NCBI GenBank assembly: GCA_936450465.1
Contig: OW388296.1
Coordinates: 51,430,431-51,494,430, forward strand
Direction: 5' to 3'
Source: Gibbula magus
Lineage: Eukaryota > Mollusca > Gastropoda > Trochida > Trochidae
Length of the DNA stretch: 64,000 nucleotides
The position numbers were made by a program, and so were the translations under genes. The notes beneath the pieces were generated by a model, which was not told the origin of the DNA, searched no databases, and worked only from the letters and a program-made list of their open reading frames with translations. Every line of letters starts with the position of its first letter. Within the stretch, counting starts at the first letter, position 1. This document shows positions 53,698 through 64,000 of this stretch, in pieces.

Positions 53698-55579
53698 TAG
53701 GGACAATGTCCTACACCGTTCGGGGATCAGCGCGGATCAGAAATCTTTTCTCCAGTTGGGGTTAGACCCATTCGTTTGTCGGATTCTGGGTCAGGGGTTC
53801 CGCATTCCCGTCTCATCCCCTCCGCCTCTTACCTGTGCTCCAACGGATCGTCCCTTAGCAAGGGACCGGCTCCAATTGACGTTGGAACAGGTGGAGATTT
53901 TAATCTCCAAAGGGGCGGTGCAGGAGGTCCTGACCCCGCATCTTACGCCCGGGTTTTACTCCCCGGTATTCGTCATACCCAAAAGGAATTCGAAAAAATG
54001 GCGGCTCATTCACGTTTTGAAGGTATTCAACCGCTCCTACCTCGTTCGGCCGCCATATTTTCGACTATTGACGCTTCTCTCTGTGATGCGATCTCTGGAG
54101 CGCCCAGACTGCATGGTGTCTCTCGATCTCCAGGATGCGTACCTGCACGTTCCGATTCACTATCGGGATCGCAGGTACCTCCGTTTCATTCTGGACGGGA
54201 GACACTTTCGGTGGAACGTTCTACCGTTCGGGATCTCGTCCGCCCCCTGGCTATTCACACGGGTGACTCAGCCTATCGTCCAATTCCTGCACCAGTGCGA
54301 CATTCAGTTCCTAGTGTATTTGGACGATGGGCTCGCTCACGACCGTTCTCCTGTCGTGCTCGAGGCGCAGCTCAGGTTCACGATAAACCTGTTCCGTCGT
54401 CTTGGGTGGTTAGTGAACTTGGAGAAGTCGGACTTGGTTCAGGCGACTCGCCTGAAGTTCCTAGGGGCCATCCTAGACAATCAGCTGTTCCGCGGGTTCG
54501 TCACGAGGGAGCGGATGGCTCGTTACGATCGTCTTATGGATCGCGCACTTGACACGTCGCTCTCCCTTCATCAGTGGCAAAGAGTGTTAGGGTTACTAAT
54601 ATCTGCTCAGGACCTGACCCGCAGGGGGAGGCTGTTCCTTCGCCCGTTACAGGTGTTCCTGAACACCAACATCAGGGAGACGCGTTGCCGTCATGCCATA
54701 GCTTTAAACCCAGATCTCCATCGTTTCCTGGCTTGGTGGTGGGTGGACGAGAGTGTGTTCTCCGGAGTTCCACTTCGCCCTCGTCCCCCCTCAGCTCACC
54801 TGTTTGTGGACGCCTCCACCCAGGGGTGGGGGGCGCATATGGGTCACGAGCAGGTCGCGGGGGTCTGGTCTCAGTCGGACCAGAACCAGCACATCAACGT
54901 CCTCGAGTTGGACGCAGTTCGTCTAGCTTTTCAGCACTGGCAGACACGTTTGCGAGGTCAGTGTCTGCTAGTCCACACGGACAGTTCAGCAGCTGCTTGG
55001 TCAATCAACGAGCAGGGGTCCACCAGGGCAGAGTCTCTGCTACGCGTGTCGCTCCAGCTGTTCGAGCTGGTTGACGAGGTGGACATGGACATTCGAGCAG
55101 TCCACATTCCAAGTGCCAAAAACATCTTGACGGATGCACTGTCGCGACCAGATGCCCCTCCGACGACGGAGTGGCAACTGAATCCGGTGATTTTCAAGGG
55201 GTTGTGTCTTCAATTCGGCACTCCTCTTATAGACCTGTTCGCGACATGTCTAAAGCACCAGTTACTGACCTATGTCTCTCCAGTACCGGACCCCCTAGCG
55301 ATGGGCTTAGACGCGCTCTAGTTAGAGTGGGAGGGGATGGACGCCTATACTTTTCGGCCGCCGGCCATCCTCTCCCAAGTTCGGGTTCTTCGTCTTCTTC
55401 TGGTCGCCCCGTGGTGGCCAGCCAGTCCGTGGTTCTTTCCTCTCCGGTGACTCTGTCTTCAGGAACCGGTTCCGATTCAATCATGGAGGGATCTGCTCCT
55501 CAGCAAGCCAAGCGGAAGGCTACACGAGAACCCTCAGGTGTTCTGCCTTCACGCTTGGCTTGTATTAAAAGAGGGCTAA
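53633..55579 (+). pseudogene. DIRS reverse transcriptase / RNase H, with in-frame stops
   Basis: The open part (53633-55321, 562 codons; the true start lies somewhat inside) carries RT motifs: SLDLQDAY (D165), LPFGISSAP, VYLDDG (D231, D232), LEKSD and LKFLG. RNase H follows with all four acidic residues: D393 in FVDAS, E425 in LELDA, D450 in HTDSS, D501 in TDALSR. Beyond it comes the C-terminal region usual in DIRS1 elements (DLFAT, YVSPVPDP). An in-frame TAG at 55319-55321 and TGA at 55448-55450 break it, but the same frame still encodes typical residues (LVAPWWPASPWF, CLHAWL) to TAA 55577-55579. That tail overlaps the recombinase ORF in another frame. It would copy element RNA into DNA; this copy is truncated by the stops. 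Confidence 0.85.
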
Positions 55580-56593
55580 GGAGCAGTGGATACTCAAGTA
55601 GCGTAGCCAATGCCATTGCTACCTCTCATAGGAAGACCACTAGGAAACTCTATGATTTCCAGTGGCAGGCCTTCGCCTCTTTCTGTGTTCAGAGGGATTT
55701 CATCCCGGCAGAGGCCTCAGTTCCTCAGGTGGCGGAGTACTTGGTATACCTTCGAAACTCCAGGCATCTTAAGGCGTCATTGATTAACACCAACATGTCT
55801 GCTGTCCTCTCCATGCTCAGGAAGAGGTCACCAGGGTTGGATGTGTCGGTACTCAAGGACCTTGTCAAAACCTTCCGTTCTGTGGACGGCAGGACGAAGC
55901 TTCGTCCTCCTGAGTGGGACTTAGCAGTTGTGCTCAACCATCTGCGCTCCGAAACGTATGAACCGCTTTCTGACGTACCCCTCCTCCTCTCACAATCAAG
56001 GTCATCTTTCTGGTGGCCATGACCTCCGCAGCGCGGATTTCTGAGATTCATGCCTTGCAAGCGGACCTTCTACGCTTTGAGGTCAGGGAGGGAGGTTCAG
56101 CCTTTCTTGGTTTAGCGCCTGACTTTGTCGGCAAAAACCAGGCGGCTGATGAAGCGGGCCGTACTTTCTCTATTCCGGCTTTTGGTTCTGACTCAGATGA
56201 GGTGGATCTCTCTGTGTCCGGTGAGATGGCAGGCGTCGTCTGTTTTTACCTCATTCGCCGAGAAGTACTAAGGAGCTAGATAAGCGAGCGTTGGGGGTGT
56301 ACCTGAGGTCGGCGGTCATCGATGCGTACAAGGCCGCGGACCTGCCTCCCCCTTCGCGGTCCAACCCTCATGAGATCCGGGCAGTGTCAGCCACGATGGC
56401 TTACCACTGCAACATCGCGGTTTCGGATGTCATGGCGGGGTGTTTTTGGCGTTCGTCAGAGGTCTTTGCCAACCATTACCTATGGGATGTCTCCACAGCT
56501 GATCTGGAGGGCATCTCTAGGCTGGGGCCACAAGTGTTCGCTCGGGCGAAGGTGGTCCCCCCAACCAGACCAAGAAGGGTTCAACCCTCTTAG
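55441..56593 (+). pseudogene. DIRS tyrosine recombinase, frameshifted
   Basis: The N-terminal, SAM-like core-binding part (about 55540-55970) includes RKLYDFQWQAF and the helix with VAEYLVYLRN. A frameshift near 55980-56000 moves the match to 56013-56279, which carries the first catalytic arginine in TSAARISEIHA (56034-56036). A second disruption before 56279 moves it to 56291-56593, which carries HEIR (the HxxR pair), W in CFWRSSEVF and the nucleophile tyrosine in ANHYLWD. All expected catalytic residues can be found, but in three frames, and some residues before KELDKRALG appear deleted. The enzyme would integrate the circular DNA intermediate. Confidence 0.8.
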
Positions 56594-56890
56594 AAGCTTT
56601 AAGGTTCATTGTAAATAAACTTGTTTATGTTCCTAGCTCCTTGTCTGTTGTTGGTTTTTTCCTTAGCTTACGCCCCCTCCCTGTTGGGGTTGGGGGGTGA
56701 TGTGTTGATCTGAAGTTGAGTGGCTGGGTGGTCTCTTCGATCCGTTCAGCGGTAGAGATAGTATCTCCCGGACTGTACCTTGTCCTCATCACTGGATGAA
56801 GGACTCGTAGGTTAGCTTACACTCAGGGCTGGCTGCTGGTCCCGTCTCTACCAAATATCTACTGACCCGCCTCCTTGCGGTGGGATTCTA

Positions 56891-56981
56891 GGCATAGTAG
56901 GTCTGGTCAACAGATAGGTATTTAAATAATAGTACGTTTTTGATTAAACGTAATTATTTATACTTACCTGTTGACCAGACC
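56891..56981 (+). repeat. Internal complementary region of the DIRS element
   Basis: 56891-56935 is the complement of the extreme left end (51577-51620). 56925-56981 is the complement of the extreme right end (57186-57241), with a 2-bp indel. The two overlap at AATAAT, so this region spells the predicted circle junction in reverse complement. Confidence 0.9.
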
Positions 56982-57089
56982 AACGCTCTAGGCCCTCCCA
57001 TCCTCCCCTCTTGGTCTGTCTTGCCCTTTGGGACTTTCGGAAAGTGGCTTATTCCGGTAGTGACGTCACGAGACCAGGCAGACTTACCT

Positions 57090-57240
57090 GCCCTTGGATA
57101 GGGATTTTACGCATCCCTGACTCCACTTTCAAGTTCGTCTGTGTTAAGGTTGAAATAGCATTACCTATAGGAGGTAAGGCATAATAGGTCTGGTCAACAG
57201 GTAAGTTAAATAATTACGTTTAATCAAAAACGTACTATTA

Positions 57241-57241
<1 letters not shown>
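57090..57241 (-). repeat. Right inverted terminal repeat and end of the DIRS element
   Basis: 57090-57200 is the inverted copy of 51598-51709. The last bases (57186-57241) match the second half of the internal complementary region. Confidence 0.9.

Positions 57242-57278
<37 letters not shown>
57242..57278 (+). repeat. (ATT)n microsatellite at the DIRS right end
   Basis: About 11 ATT units start exactly where similarity to the DIRS terminus stops. They lead into the 23-bp inverted flank at 57279-57301. Confidence 0.9.
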
Positions 57279-59098
57279 ATTACGCATTATTATGATTTCA
57301 CATATATATCTATATATGATGTGTACTCAAATGTCTCCGTCGTTTGCTTGGTTTCAATTCATTATACACACTGGTATGGTGATGGTTTTTTAAATAACTT
57401 CAACAATATCCTACGCAAAGCTCGGGGAGAAGATGGCATTTTAATTCCAAATAAATTGAATACGTAGACACATTTAATTTTCTTTGTAGTATGACATTTT
57501 CAGCTCACTGTGCTTCGGTCAATTGGAAAACTATCCCTATCACAATCTTTTCTGTTGAATATTTATTTTGTGTTGTTTGTTATTAGCCAAACTATCTGAT
57601 GGTCATGTTCCATAACTTTATTTAATTTTATATTTAGTTTTTATAACGATTATATCCGATATGAACCGGGGGATCACTTGAGGGTATTTTCTGAAATCAA
57701 TGTAGATAATTAAATGTCGAAGAAAAACCTGTATGAAGTTTACATTTATTTCAAATTGGAAAAGTGATAATGCTGGCAGCAATATTAATGTAAACTTGTT
57801 GAAATGTAAAATTCATTTTGAATGTTATTTAATATCTATGGATGTTTGATGCGTCTGTTCGGAGAATTAAATACAATTTGATTCTCAGGCATTTAGATGC
57901 ATTTAACATTATACTATCCTAACAATTTATGATCAATCGTTTGGTATTTGAAAGATTGCATTGATGGTTTTGTCAGTGGCACGATGTGGCAATAGTTCAG
58001 TGCAATCTGGTGGTAGGAAGAGTTACTTTTCTTGTCATAACTCGTATTCCGTTACACCGCTAGGTGTCACTCAGGAAATACAAATATTATGACAACCGTA
58101 TCGTAAATATATTATGACATTTGAACTCATGTTATATCCTCGCGATTTACAATATCAAAATATAACAGTTTTCTCGCAATGCAGGAGGGAATTAGGTAAA
58201 GAATATTGAAATTCCAATAGCAAAAATATACCACGTCGTCTTGATGAAAGGCTAGACTGATTTTAAGCTTATATAATAGAGATACCTACTTGCTGTTGTC
58301 TTGTATTCAATAACCCAAGATGACAGAATGATGCATGGACAGAGAAAAAAGATAGAATGCCAAGACATGTTACTGTGAGAGGTTTTCATCACGTTATGTT
58401 TCTGCGCTTTATAACAAGCATCATGTAGATCATTGTATTTTTAAGAAAGCGCCTGAGTGAAACGGAGAAAGAGATTAGATGGTTTAAACCATTTCATAAA
58501 CAGGGTTGTGAACTAAATATGGGTATCAGACATTTATAATTACAATAATTTAGGTAGATGGATATTACTATATAATAATGGTCATTCTATCATTGTAATG
58601 ATACTTGCCTTGACTGAGATGCAATGGCTATATATTTATATTCTGATTTTGTCTGACAGAATATTCATTAGTTGATCACTTGCCAGTATGGATTAAGGGT
58701 AAACATGGTGTAATTTTCCGATAAGAGCAATGTTGTATGTAATATCTGTAACTTTTATAATCATTCGGGGGCGTACTGTTTATACATCAATATATAGATT
58801 GTGAGGTTTCATCAATATAACATGTTAATCACAATCTTTACAATATTTAATGTAATATCTTCTGTTTCATGATTATATATCTTCAATTGATAACGTATGA
58901 ACAATTTGTGATATCCCTTAGACCTGTGCTTTTCTCGAATAACAAAACAGGAATTGTGTGTGTTGTAATAAATCTTAATACAGACTAAAATAGATATTGT
59001 ATTCTGCTAACGATATACCAGTAGTATTAACTTGTCATTTAGAGCACATAGTATACTCTCCAGGGACGTTATCTGAATAGTATTGGTCTGTGCTCCAT

Positions 59099-59238
59099 AA
59101 ACTGGAACAATGTTTCAGAACATATAAACTCAATAAGGATTTAATTCAAATCTAGTTTGCTTGATCGAAAACTGGAACAATGTTTCAGAACATATAAACT
59201 CAATAAGGATTTAATTCAAATCTAGTTTGCTTGATCGA
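59099..59238 (+). repeat. Perfect 70-bp tandem duplication
   Basis: AAACTGGAACAATGTTTCAG and the following bases recur exactly 70 bp later, ending GCTTGATCGAAAA. No mismatch was seen between the two copies. Confidence 0.95.
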
Positions 59239-59264
59239 AAAACAATTTGTCAATAAATACATTA

Positions 59265-59349
59265 AATTGAAGGGGTGCATTCAAGAAGGGCACATGTTCT
59301 ATGTATTTAACATAGCACATGTGCCCTTCTTGAATGCACCCCTTCAATT
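59265..59349. repeat. 39-bp-stem hairpin
   Basis: The arms start AATTGAAGGGGTGCATTC and pair with GAATGCACCCCTTCAATT through GGGCACATG. One mismatch was seen in about 39 bp, with a 7-base loop (TATTTAA). The stem is more perfect than usual for an animal microRNA precursor, so a young foldback is likelier; a small-RNA source remains possible. Confidence 0.85.
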
Positions 59350-59832
59350 GGAAACAGAATTTTGTTTTAACTATTCTTACACGTATCAAATAGTATTCTC
59401 ATTTGAAACACTATTTTGCACAAGGACCATTTAAGGCGATACATATAATAAGTAATTTTCAGTATCAATTTATTAATATCTGGTCAGAGGCCCGGTTTCA
59501 GGGAATAGGGGTAAAAAAAAATATAAAAAAATTCAGGTTGAGGGTTAAAATGTAATATCATTTTGCTTATCAAACTTGTGAATGAGTTGTTATCCAACTT
59601 ACTACCAAGTCAAAGTTAAGATCTAACCACTTTCTTCAAATAAGCTTCCTTTCAAATGTTTTGATAACAAATTTCCTGTGTAAATGTTGTGGTCATGAAT
59701 TAATCTGCACCATGTCAGGCCAAACACGTTACAGTTGCCTGTAAAACAGAAGATGTTAGTGATTCAAAAAGGAGAAGAGATTGCAGTTTCCTCTCTTGTT
59801 GAATCCTGACCGTGGTTGATTGTAGTAAAGAC

Positions 59833-60243
59833 CGGTTCCTTAATATGACAAAAGATGCCAACAAGAATTACAAAATTCTCATTTCGCACGAACTTGGTTC
59901 CGATTTTGGGTTAAAAACCAATCAGAATCCGGAGCAGGTACGATGCAGTCGGAAGGCATTACGAGGTAACGCGATGTAACACGATGTAACACGACGTGAC
60001 ACACGACTACAATGTGAATGCAACGCGAATGTCGGGTTGATCGTCGCATTGGTCTAACATTATACAGTTTGCACGAATACAACACGATGACAGCATGATG
60101 GCAACACGACGTCGTATGAAGAGTTCGACGAGTATGCGATGAGAATGAGATCTGACTGGTTTTTAACCCAAGTCGGAATGCGAAATAAGAATTTTATAAT
60201 TCGTGTTTACATCTTTTGTCACATTCGGGACAATATGAACCGG
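59833..60243. mobile_element. 411-bp MITE in the right arm only
   Basis: Inverted ends start CGGTTC and share ATGACAAAAGATG, AAAATTCT and TTTCGCA, then TGGGTTAAAAACCA, over about 100 bp with indels. The left arm of the large duplication lacks it (near 36085), giving a natural empty site. Flanks TAAAGAC and TTACGAC may be a mutated 7-bp target duplication. The interior is CpG-rich with short ACACGATGTA-type tandem motifs. Confidence 0.7.
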
Positions 60244-61179
60244 CTTTTACGACTCATGCTACTTATAAATACCTATATTGGTAGCCGACAAAATACTTTA
60301 AAGATGTCGGTGTCCTGAGACTTGTTTGTTAGGTGTTATTCAATTTACAAAAATCACAATTCTGAACTTTCAACCTGAAAGACATTGGAAATAACTTTGT
60401 GAGAGAAGTGAGAGAAAAAAATTCACTAATGGAAAATACGAAGCTTTACTGTATTCAATATTGAAACAAGGTAACAACGCGTTTTGAAGTACCTGAATAA
60501 CAACTAATACAATGAAGTCGATGTTGATATATAGTGTAAATATATACAGTAATACTGGTAATTACTGCACAAAGAGTGATACAGCTCATAACACTGATCA
60601 CTTTTTACCATATTTACTTTCATCAGAAAACATCAGGGAAAGGAAAGTAAATTATATAAACAGTTTAATATAAGAGAACGAATATTCGTAACTAGCAAAC
60701 ATATAAATAAATTACAATACAAAATTCACAATTCCGAATCACAAATTTCAATCGGTTGAAAAGTCAGCTCCTTGGTAACCTTAAGCTCACACTAGTGAAG
60801 AACCAAGTAGTTAGACAAAGTTCTTCACTCTATAATGGTTGACAGGTTGTCTAGTGGATGTCGGACAGCTCCTTCAGAAACTGTTCTTCAGCAGTGAAGT
60901 CTTGACTTGATATCGTGTTAAACAGAGAAATGTGTGGACTTGAGTGTGCTTTATATGTTTAATATATAGATTTAACAATTTTAGAGAGAATAGACGTGCT
61001 AAGTTTGAAATGAAACACTTATGTTACGCTCACAGTCACAGTTAGTATTTGTCAATGAAAATATTTGAATCATTGTCGTCTAAAACATGTTATTGCTCAG
61101 TGTTAACGATGAAACAGTAAATCCAGATATATAGAGGATATCTGGCTCTTCTTGACTGATACCATGTTTATCTCAACGA

Positions 61180-61250
61180 GTGAGGTAGCAAGTTTATATT
61201 TTCACGAGTGACGCAGCCACGAGTGAAAATATATAACTTTTCTACCTCAC
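61180..61250. repeat. Inverted repeat (GTGAGGTAG arms)
   Basis: GTGAGGTAGCAAGTTTATAT and TTTCACGAGTG pair with CCACGAGTGAAAATATA and CTACCTCAC around a short loop. It has no counterpart in the left arm, so it is probably part of a ~260-bp insertion at 61140-61400. Confidence 0.7.
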
Positions 61251-61313
61251 CACAGTAACACTGTGACGTCAGACCAATGTTTTATGACGTCAAATTATAT
61301 CAGTCACTGATCA

Positions 61314-61355
61314 CAGTGAAAATAACTTATACTTATATATAAGTTATTTTCACTG
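61314..61355. repeat. Perfect 18-bp-stem palindrome
   Basis: CAGTGAAAATAACTTATA pairs exactly with TATAAGTTATTTTCACTG around a 6-base centre. It is within the same presumed insertion as the hairpin at 61180. Confidence 0.9.
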
Positions 61356-62786
61356 TAGTTTTATAAACAGTTTATTTCACTGATAAATCCCAGGATTGCA
61401 TTGCTCCTCATATAATAAAAACTGATATGAATCAACCCCGATGAAGAAATGATCACCCATCAAATCCATTTCATTATAACCAATTTCGATCAAATCGAAA
61501 TTAAAAATTAATTTAAAGAGATAATTATTACTTGATGATTGATTTTCATCTCCTGTATTTCATCTTCATGTACTTGAAAATAATTATACTCTGGTCGAAG
61601 TGAGTTCATTGTATTACATGGGTATTGTGAGATTTAAAATCTTTTTGCTCTTCCACCACCTTAGCCTAGAGTTCAGAAGCTCACTCAGCATTAAAAGTAA
61701 TGTAAATCATGTTCGATGTATGATGGATGCACTGTGGACTACTTTTCTAGTATGGGGGTGTAACACCTGCGGGCTGTGCACAATCTATTAGTAGCATGAC
61801 AACATTGAACACGACACTATCATTATAACGTCTTCCTTCTTTCTCAGTTCATTCTTATTTTCTATAGGCTGTTCTATCCTGTCCTGTTATTATATTACCA
61901 TGATTTAGTTTGTATAATAGTTTGTAAACTGCCTTCACACTTGAATTACAGGAAATACAGGATTTTGTGTTACTTTTGAGCTAGCTTACTTAATAATCAT
62001 TGCTTTTGTTTGTATTTCCGTCTGTCATAAGAACGTCTGCCTACACAAAGTATATCTGGTTTTAATGACAGATAAATATTTCCTGTGTAAAACCATTAGA
62101 AATTAGCATAAATCGATTAGTACAATTTCATACTACCTACACTTCATTCATGTAATCCAAATGACATTTTGGTATCTCCATTGTTTTTTTGGTTTAGTCC
62201 AAACGCCGGTAGGATGACGTCTTACTAAACATGTTTTCATGTGCCATAGCAATAGTCACATCTTCTGGTTTCGACTCAGTTGAATTGAAGACACAAACTA
62301 TGAATCAATATTTTTATTTATCAGTTTGCATAATGCAGTTTTCATTTTAGAGCTCGCATATTATTTCTTTGAATATCTGGTAAAATGACAGAACCCTATG
62401 TACATAAATGATCCGGAAATTAATACCTTTTTTTATTTAGTTTCGTAAATCTGACATGATGTGAACTTTGAAGATTGATAGTATACGAAATGTTATATAA
62501 ATATGAAATGCAATATCTTCATGACTAATTATAACGTAGTTTTTCATACAGAAAATGCATATCATTTGCTAAAATGAACATGAATAAGATATATAGCCTC
62601 AGTGGTATTTCAAAGTTAAGTTTAGTAACAAATATCAAGCTAAAATTCAAATTTCATATTCAAAGAAAAGGCCCAGCAATAAACGGATAAGCAATAAAAA
62701 AAATAGTGTGACCTATATTTTGGTTTATTGACAATATTGCCAGTTGCACATATTGTCCACAATTCGTATTGACCTAGAATATATTT

Positions 62787-63272
62787 TGCAATAATTATAT
62801 AATTTTTTAGGAACGTTTCATTGATGGAATTGCTTTTGTCTTAAGTTCTTACATTTGTTTTAATATTTTAGATAAAATAGAAGGTGTTTTTACTCGTACT
62901 CGTAAAAACAGATGTCTCCCCCTTCCCCAAAATCAATTTCATTTATTACCCTTCTAAAAGACAAAGTCCAAATTGTTGCCATGGAAACAGAACAACTTTA
63001 AATTAAAAAAGTTCAAACACCTAAAAGGTACATCTACATAATATCGGGAGGTAGTGTACAAAATTTGGTGAGGAAAGGTCACATAGTGTTAGAGATCTGC
63101 TTCGGAAACAAACCCTACCCTTCAAAAGGACAAAGTCCAAATTGTTGGGGGGTAGACTTAATTAAAAAGGCGACAAACAAAAAGGTAAGATCACATCTAG
63201 CTACTGAACAAGCTTCAAAATTATTCAAATATTCATTGTTCCGCTTAGACCAAGTCGTTTGTAACTTGAGCT
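62787..63272 (+). repeat. Dispersed repeat, copy 2, interrupted
   Basis: Matches 49797-50000 in two blocks (62787-62877 and 63160-63272). The ~285 bp between contains a repeated motif, GACAAAGTCCAAATTGTTG, at about 62960 and 63129, and looks like an insertion. Confidence 0.7.
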
Positions 63273-63275
63273 AAG

Positions 63276-63340
63276 ATAGTACGTTTTTTATAACACGTAA
63301 TATTTTATACTTACCTGTTGACTAGACCTACCATACCTGC
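63276..63340 (+). mobile_element. Relict DIRS terminus
   Basis: ATAGTACGTTTT...TATACTTACCTGTTGACTAGACCTA matches the DIRS internal complementary region (56928-56981) and the complement of its right end, with several substitutions and gaps. No DIRS coding sequence is attached, so it is a fragment or solo end from a related family. Confidence 0.7.
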
Positions 63341-64000
63341 CTCGCTAAAGCTCGGAGTTTATCACAATAATTAACTCGGGACAGATAATCCGTAATTCCT
63401 CGCAACTCGTTGATTATTCTTATAATGGTGACTGTGTTTAAATTTTAGTTAAAATATCTTTGTTAAATGAAGACAGCGGTAAGACATGAAATTTACACCA
63501 ACATGGCCCCATGTTTCAAATGTTGTACATGTGTGCAGAATCAGGCACAGTTATTAATGTTCACATAGAATATGTATTATATGTCGATGAACAGTTGTGT
63601 ATCATCAAAGAACATTTTGATAAAAAAAATTTAATTAAGAAAACATGTAGAAGTATTCTTTGACGCTGACTAAACACCAGTACTTTTCGTAAGATATTTA
63701 CAATTGAAAATCATATATATGATAAAATCAACTGAGGTGAGTACTCTCTTTTGCCTGGCAGTTTATATTATTATTTCCTCTTCCTGTCCATTCTCACATG
63801 ATACCACCTACTTTCCATTGGTACCTACTCCTTTACTATATTTTCTTCCAGACCGTGATCTTCTGTCGCGCATATGGCCAAAATCAATATTCTAAACTGA
63901 ATATTCCTTTGCAATACTAAATATAGCTTGTGCATGTATGAGATCAAGATCTACAATCAATTCGAATAATCTTATCACATCATCAGTTAATGACATAACA
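63341..64000. other. No gene recognised
   Basis: AT-rich sequence to the window edge; only short ORFs. Confidence 0.45.

Larger units (their letters stand above)
51577..57241 (+). mobile_element. DIRS1-type tyrosine-recombinase retrotransposon
   Basis: A 5.67-kb element with the full DIRS1 architecture: inverted terminal repeats (51598-51709 and 57090-57200), a gag-like ORF, RT/RNase H, a tyrosine recombinase, and an internal complementary region at 56891-56981. It is much richer in GC and CpG than the surrounding DNA. DIRS elements are copied into a circle whose junction is templated by the internal complementary region, and the recombinase then integrates it. No target duplication is seen, as expected for this class. 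The ORFs contain stops and frameshifts, so this copy is unlikely to be autonomous. Confidence 0.92.
57300..62680 (-). repeat. Right arm of a large inverted duplication
   Basis: Inverted, collinear partner of 32080-39870; anchor pairs are given there. One well-kept stretch is 58270-58420, sharing CATGATGCTTGTTATAAA and TACAAGACAACAGCAA in complement with 37979-38130. ORFs here are short and not shared with the left arm. Confidence 0.85.

Noticed and set aside
53776..54552. 258-codon ORF inside the DIRS RT region
   Set aside because: It is a second open frame over the RT domain; GC-rich coding DNA lacks stops in other frames, and the RT motifs are all in the 53633 frame.
54574..55074. 166-codon ORF inside the RNase H region
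   Set aside because: Shadow frame of the RT/RNase H ORF, without a domain.
55227..55484. Minus-strand ORFs opposite the DIRS genes
   Set aside because: Shadows of the RT and recombinase frames; no independent domain.
59265..59349. microRNA gene
   Set aside because: The stem is almost perfectly paired over ~39 bp with no bulges, unlike typical animal precursors; listed as a hairpin only.

Overview
The window looks like intergenic DNA from an animal nuclear genome, most likely a mollusc and probably a gastropod. It is AT-rich and contains spliced transposon genes, (CT)n, (TG)n, (ATT)n and (GAA)n microsatellites, a tRNA-derived SINE, LINE 3' ends and many short inverted-repeat elements. The gastropod guess rests on the SINE tail (a GGCGTTAAACCC-type end) and on the motif AAGGGAGATAAC, both of which I associate with molluscan repeats; it is inference. 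I recognise no host protein-coding gene, rRNA gene or functional tRNA gene. Every credible coding sequence belongs to a mobile element.

Two large elements carry the coding content. (1) A 5.5-kb DNA transposon (about 8682-14188) of ISL2EU type has two convergent, intron-containing genes. The plus-strand gene encodes a THAP zinc finger joined to a DDE_Tnp_4 transposase. The minus-strand gene encodes a SWIM zinc finger plus YqaJ-like nuclease. The ~106-bp terminal inverted repeats run through the start codons of both genes, so both proteins begin Met-Gly-Arg. The element sits inside a 30-bp minisatellite that resumes on the far side in the same orientation. (2) A 5.67-kb DIRS1-type retrotransposon (about 51577-57241) has inverted terminal repeats, an internal complementary region, a gag-like ORF, an RT/RNase H ORF and a tyrosine-recombinase ORF. 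Its structure is intact, but its ORFs carry stops and frameshifts.

Layout: 165-1540 and 18595-20190 are copies of one duplicated segment, with a weaker third copy at 7280-7740. 3999-7053 holds a hairpin element and a 2.9-kb element with 493-bp inverted arms and an 8-bp target duplication. 8261-14262 is the minisatellite with the ISL2EU-type insertion. 15283-17158 has a TA-flanked MITE and five copies of a 187-bp satellite. 21978-24333 has three more MITEs and a 28-bp minisatellite. 32080-39870 and 57300-62680 are the two arms of a very large, diverged inverted duplication. The spacer between the arms holds LINE 3' ends (44-47 kb), microsatellites and the DIRS element. Later insertions into one arm (a SINE and several MITEs) can be recognised by comparison with the other arm.

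Coordinates of elements were read by eye from matching ends. Exon joins follow GT/AG rules and frame. No alignment or database search was run.
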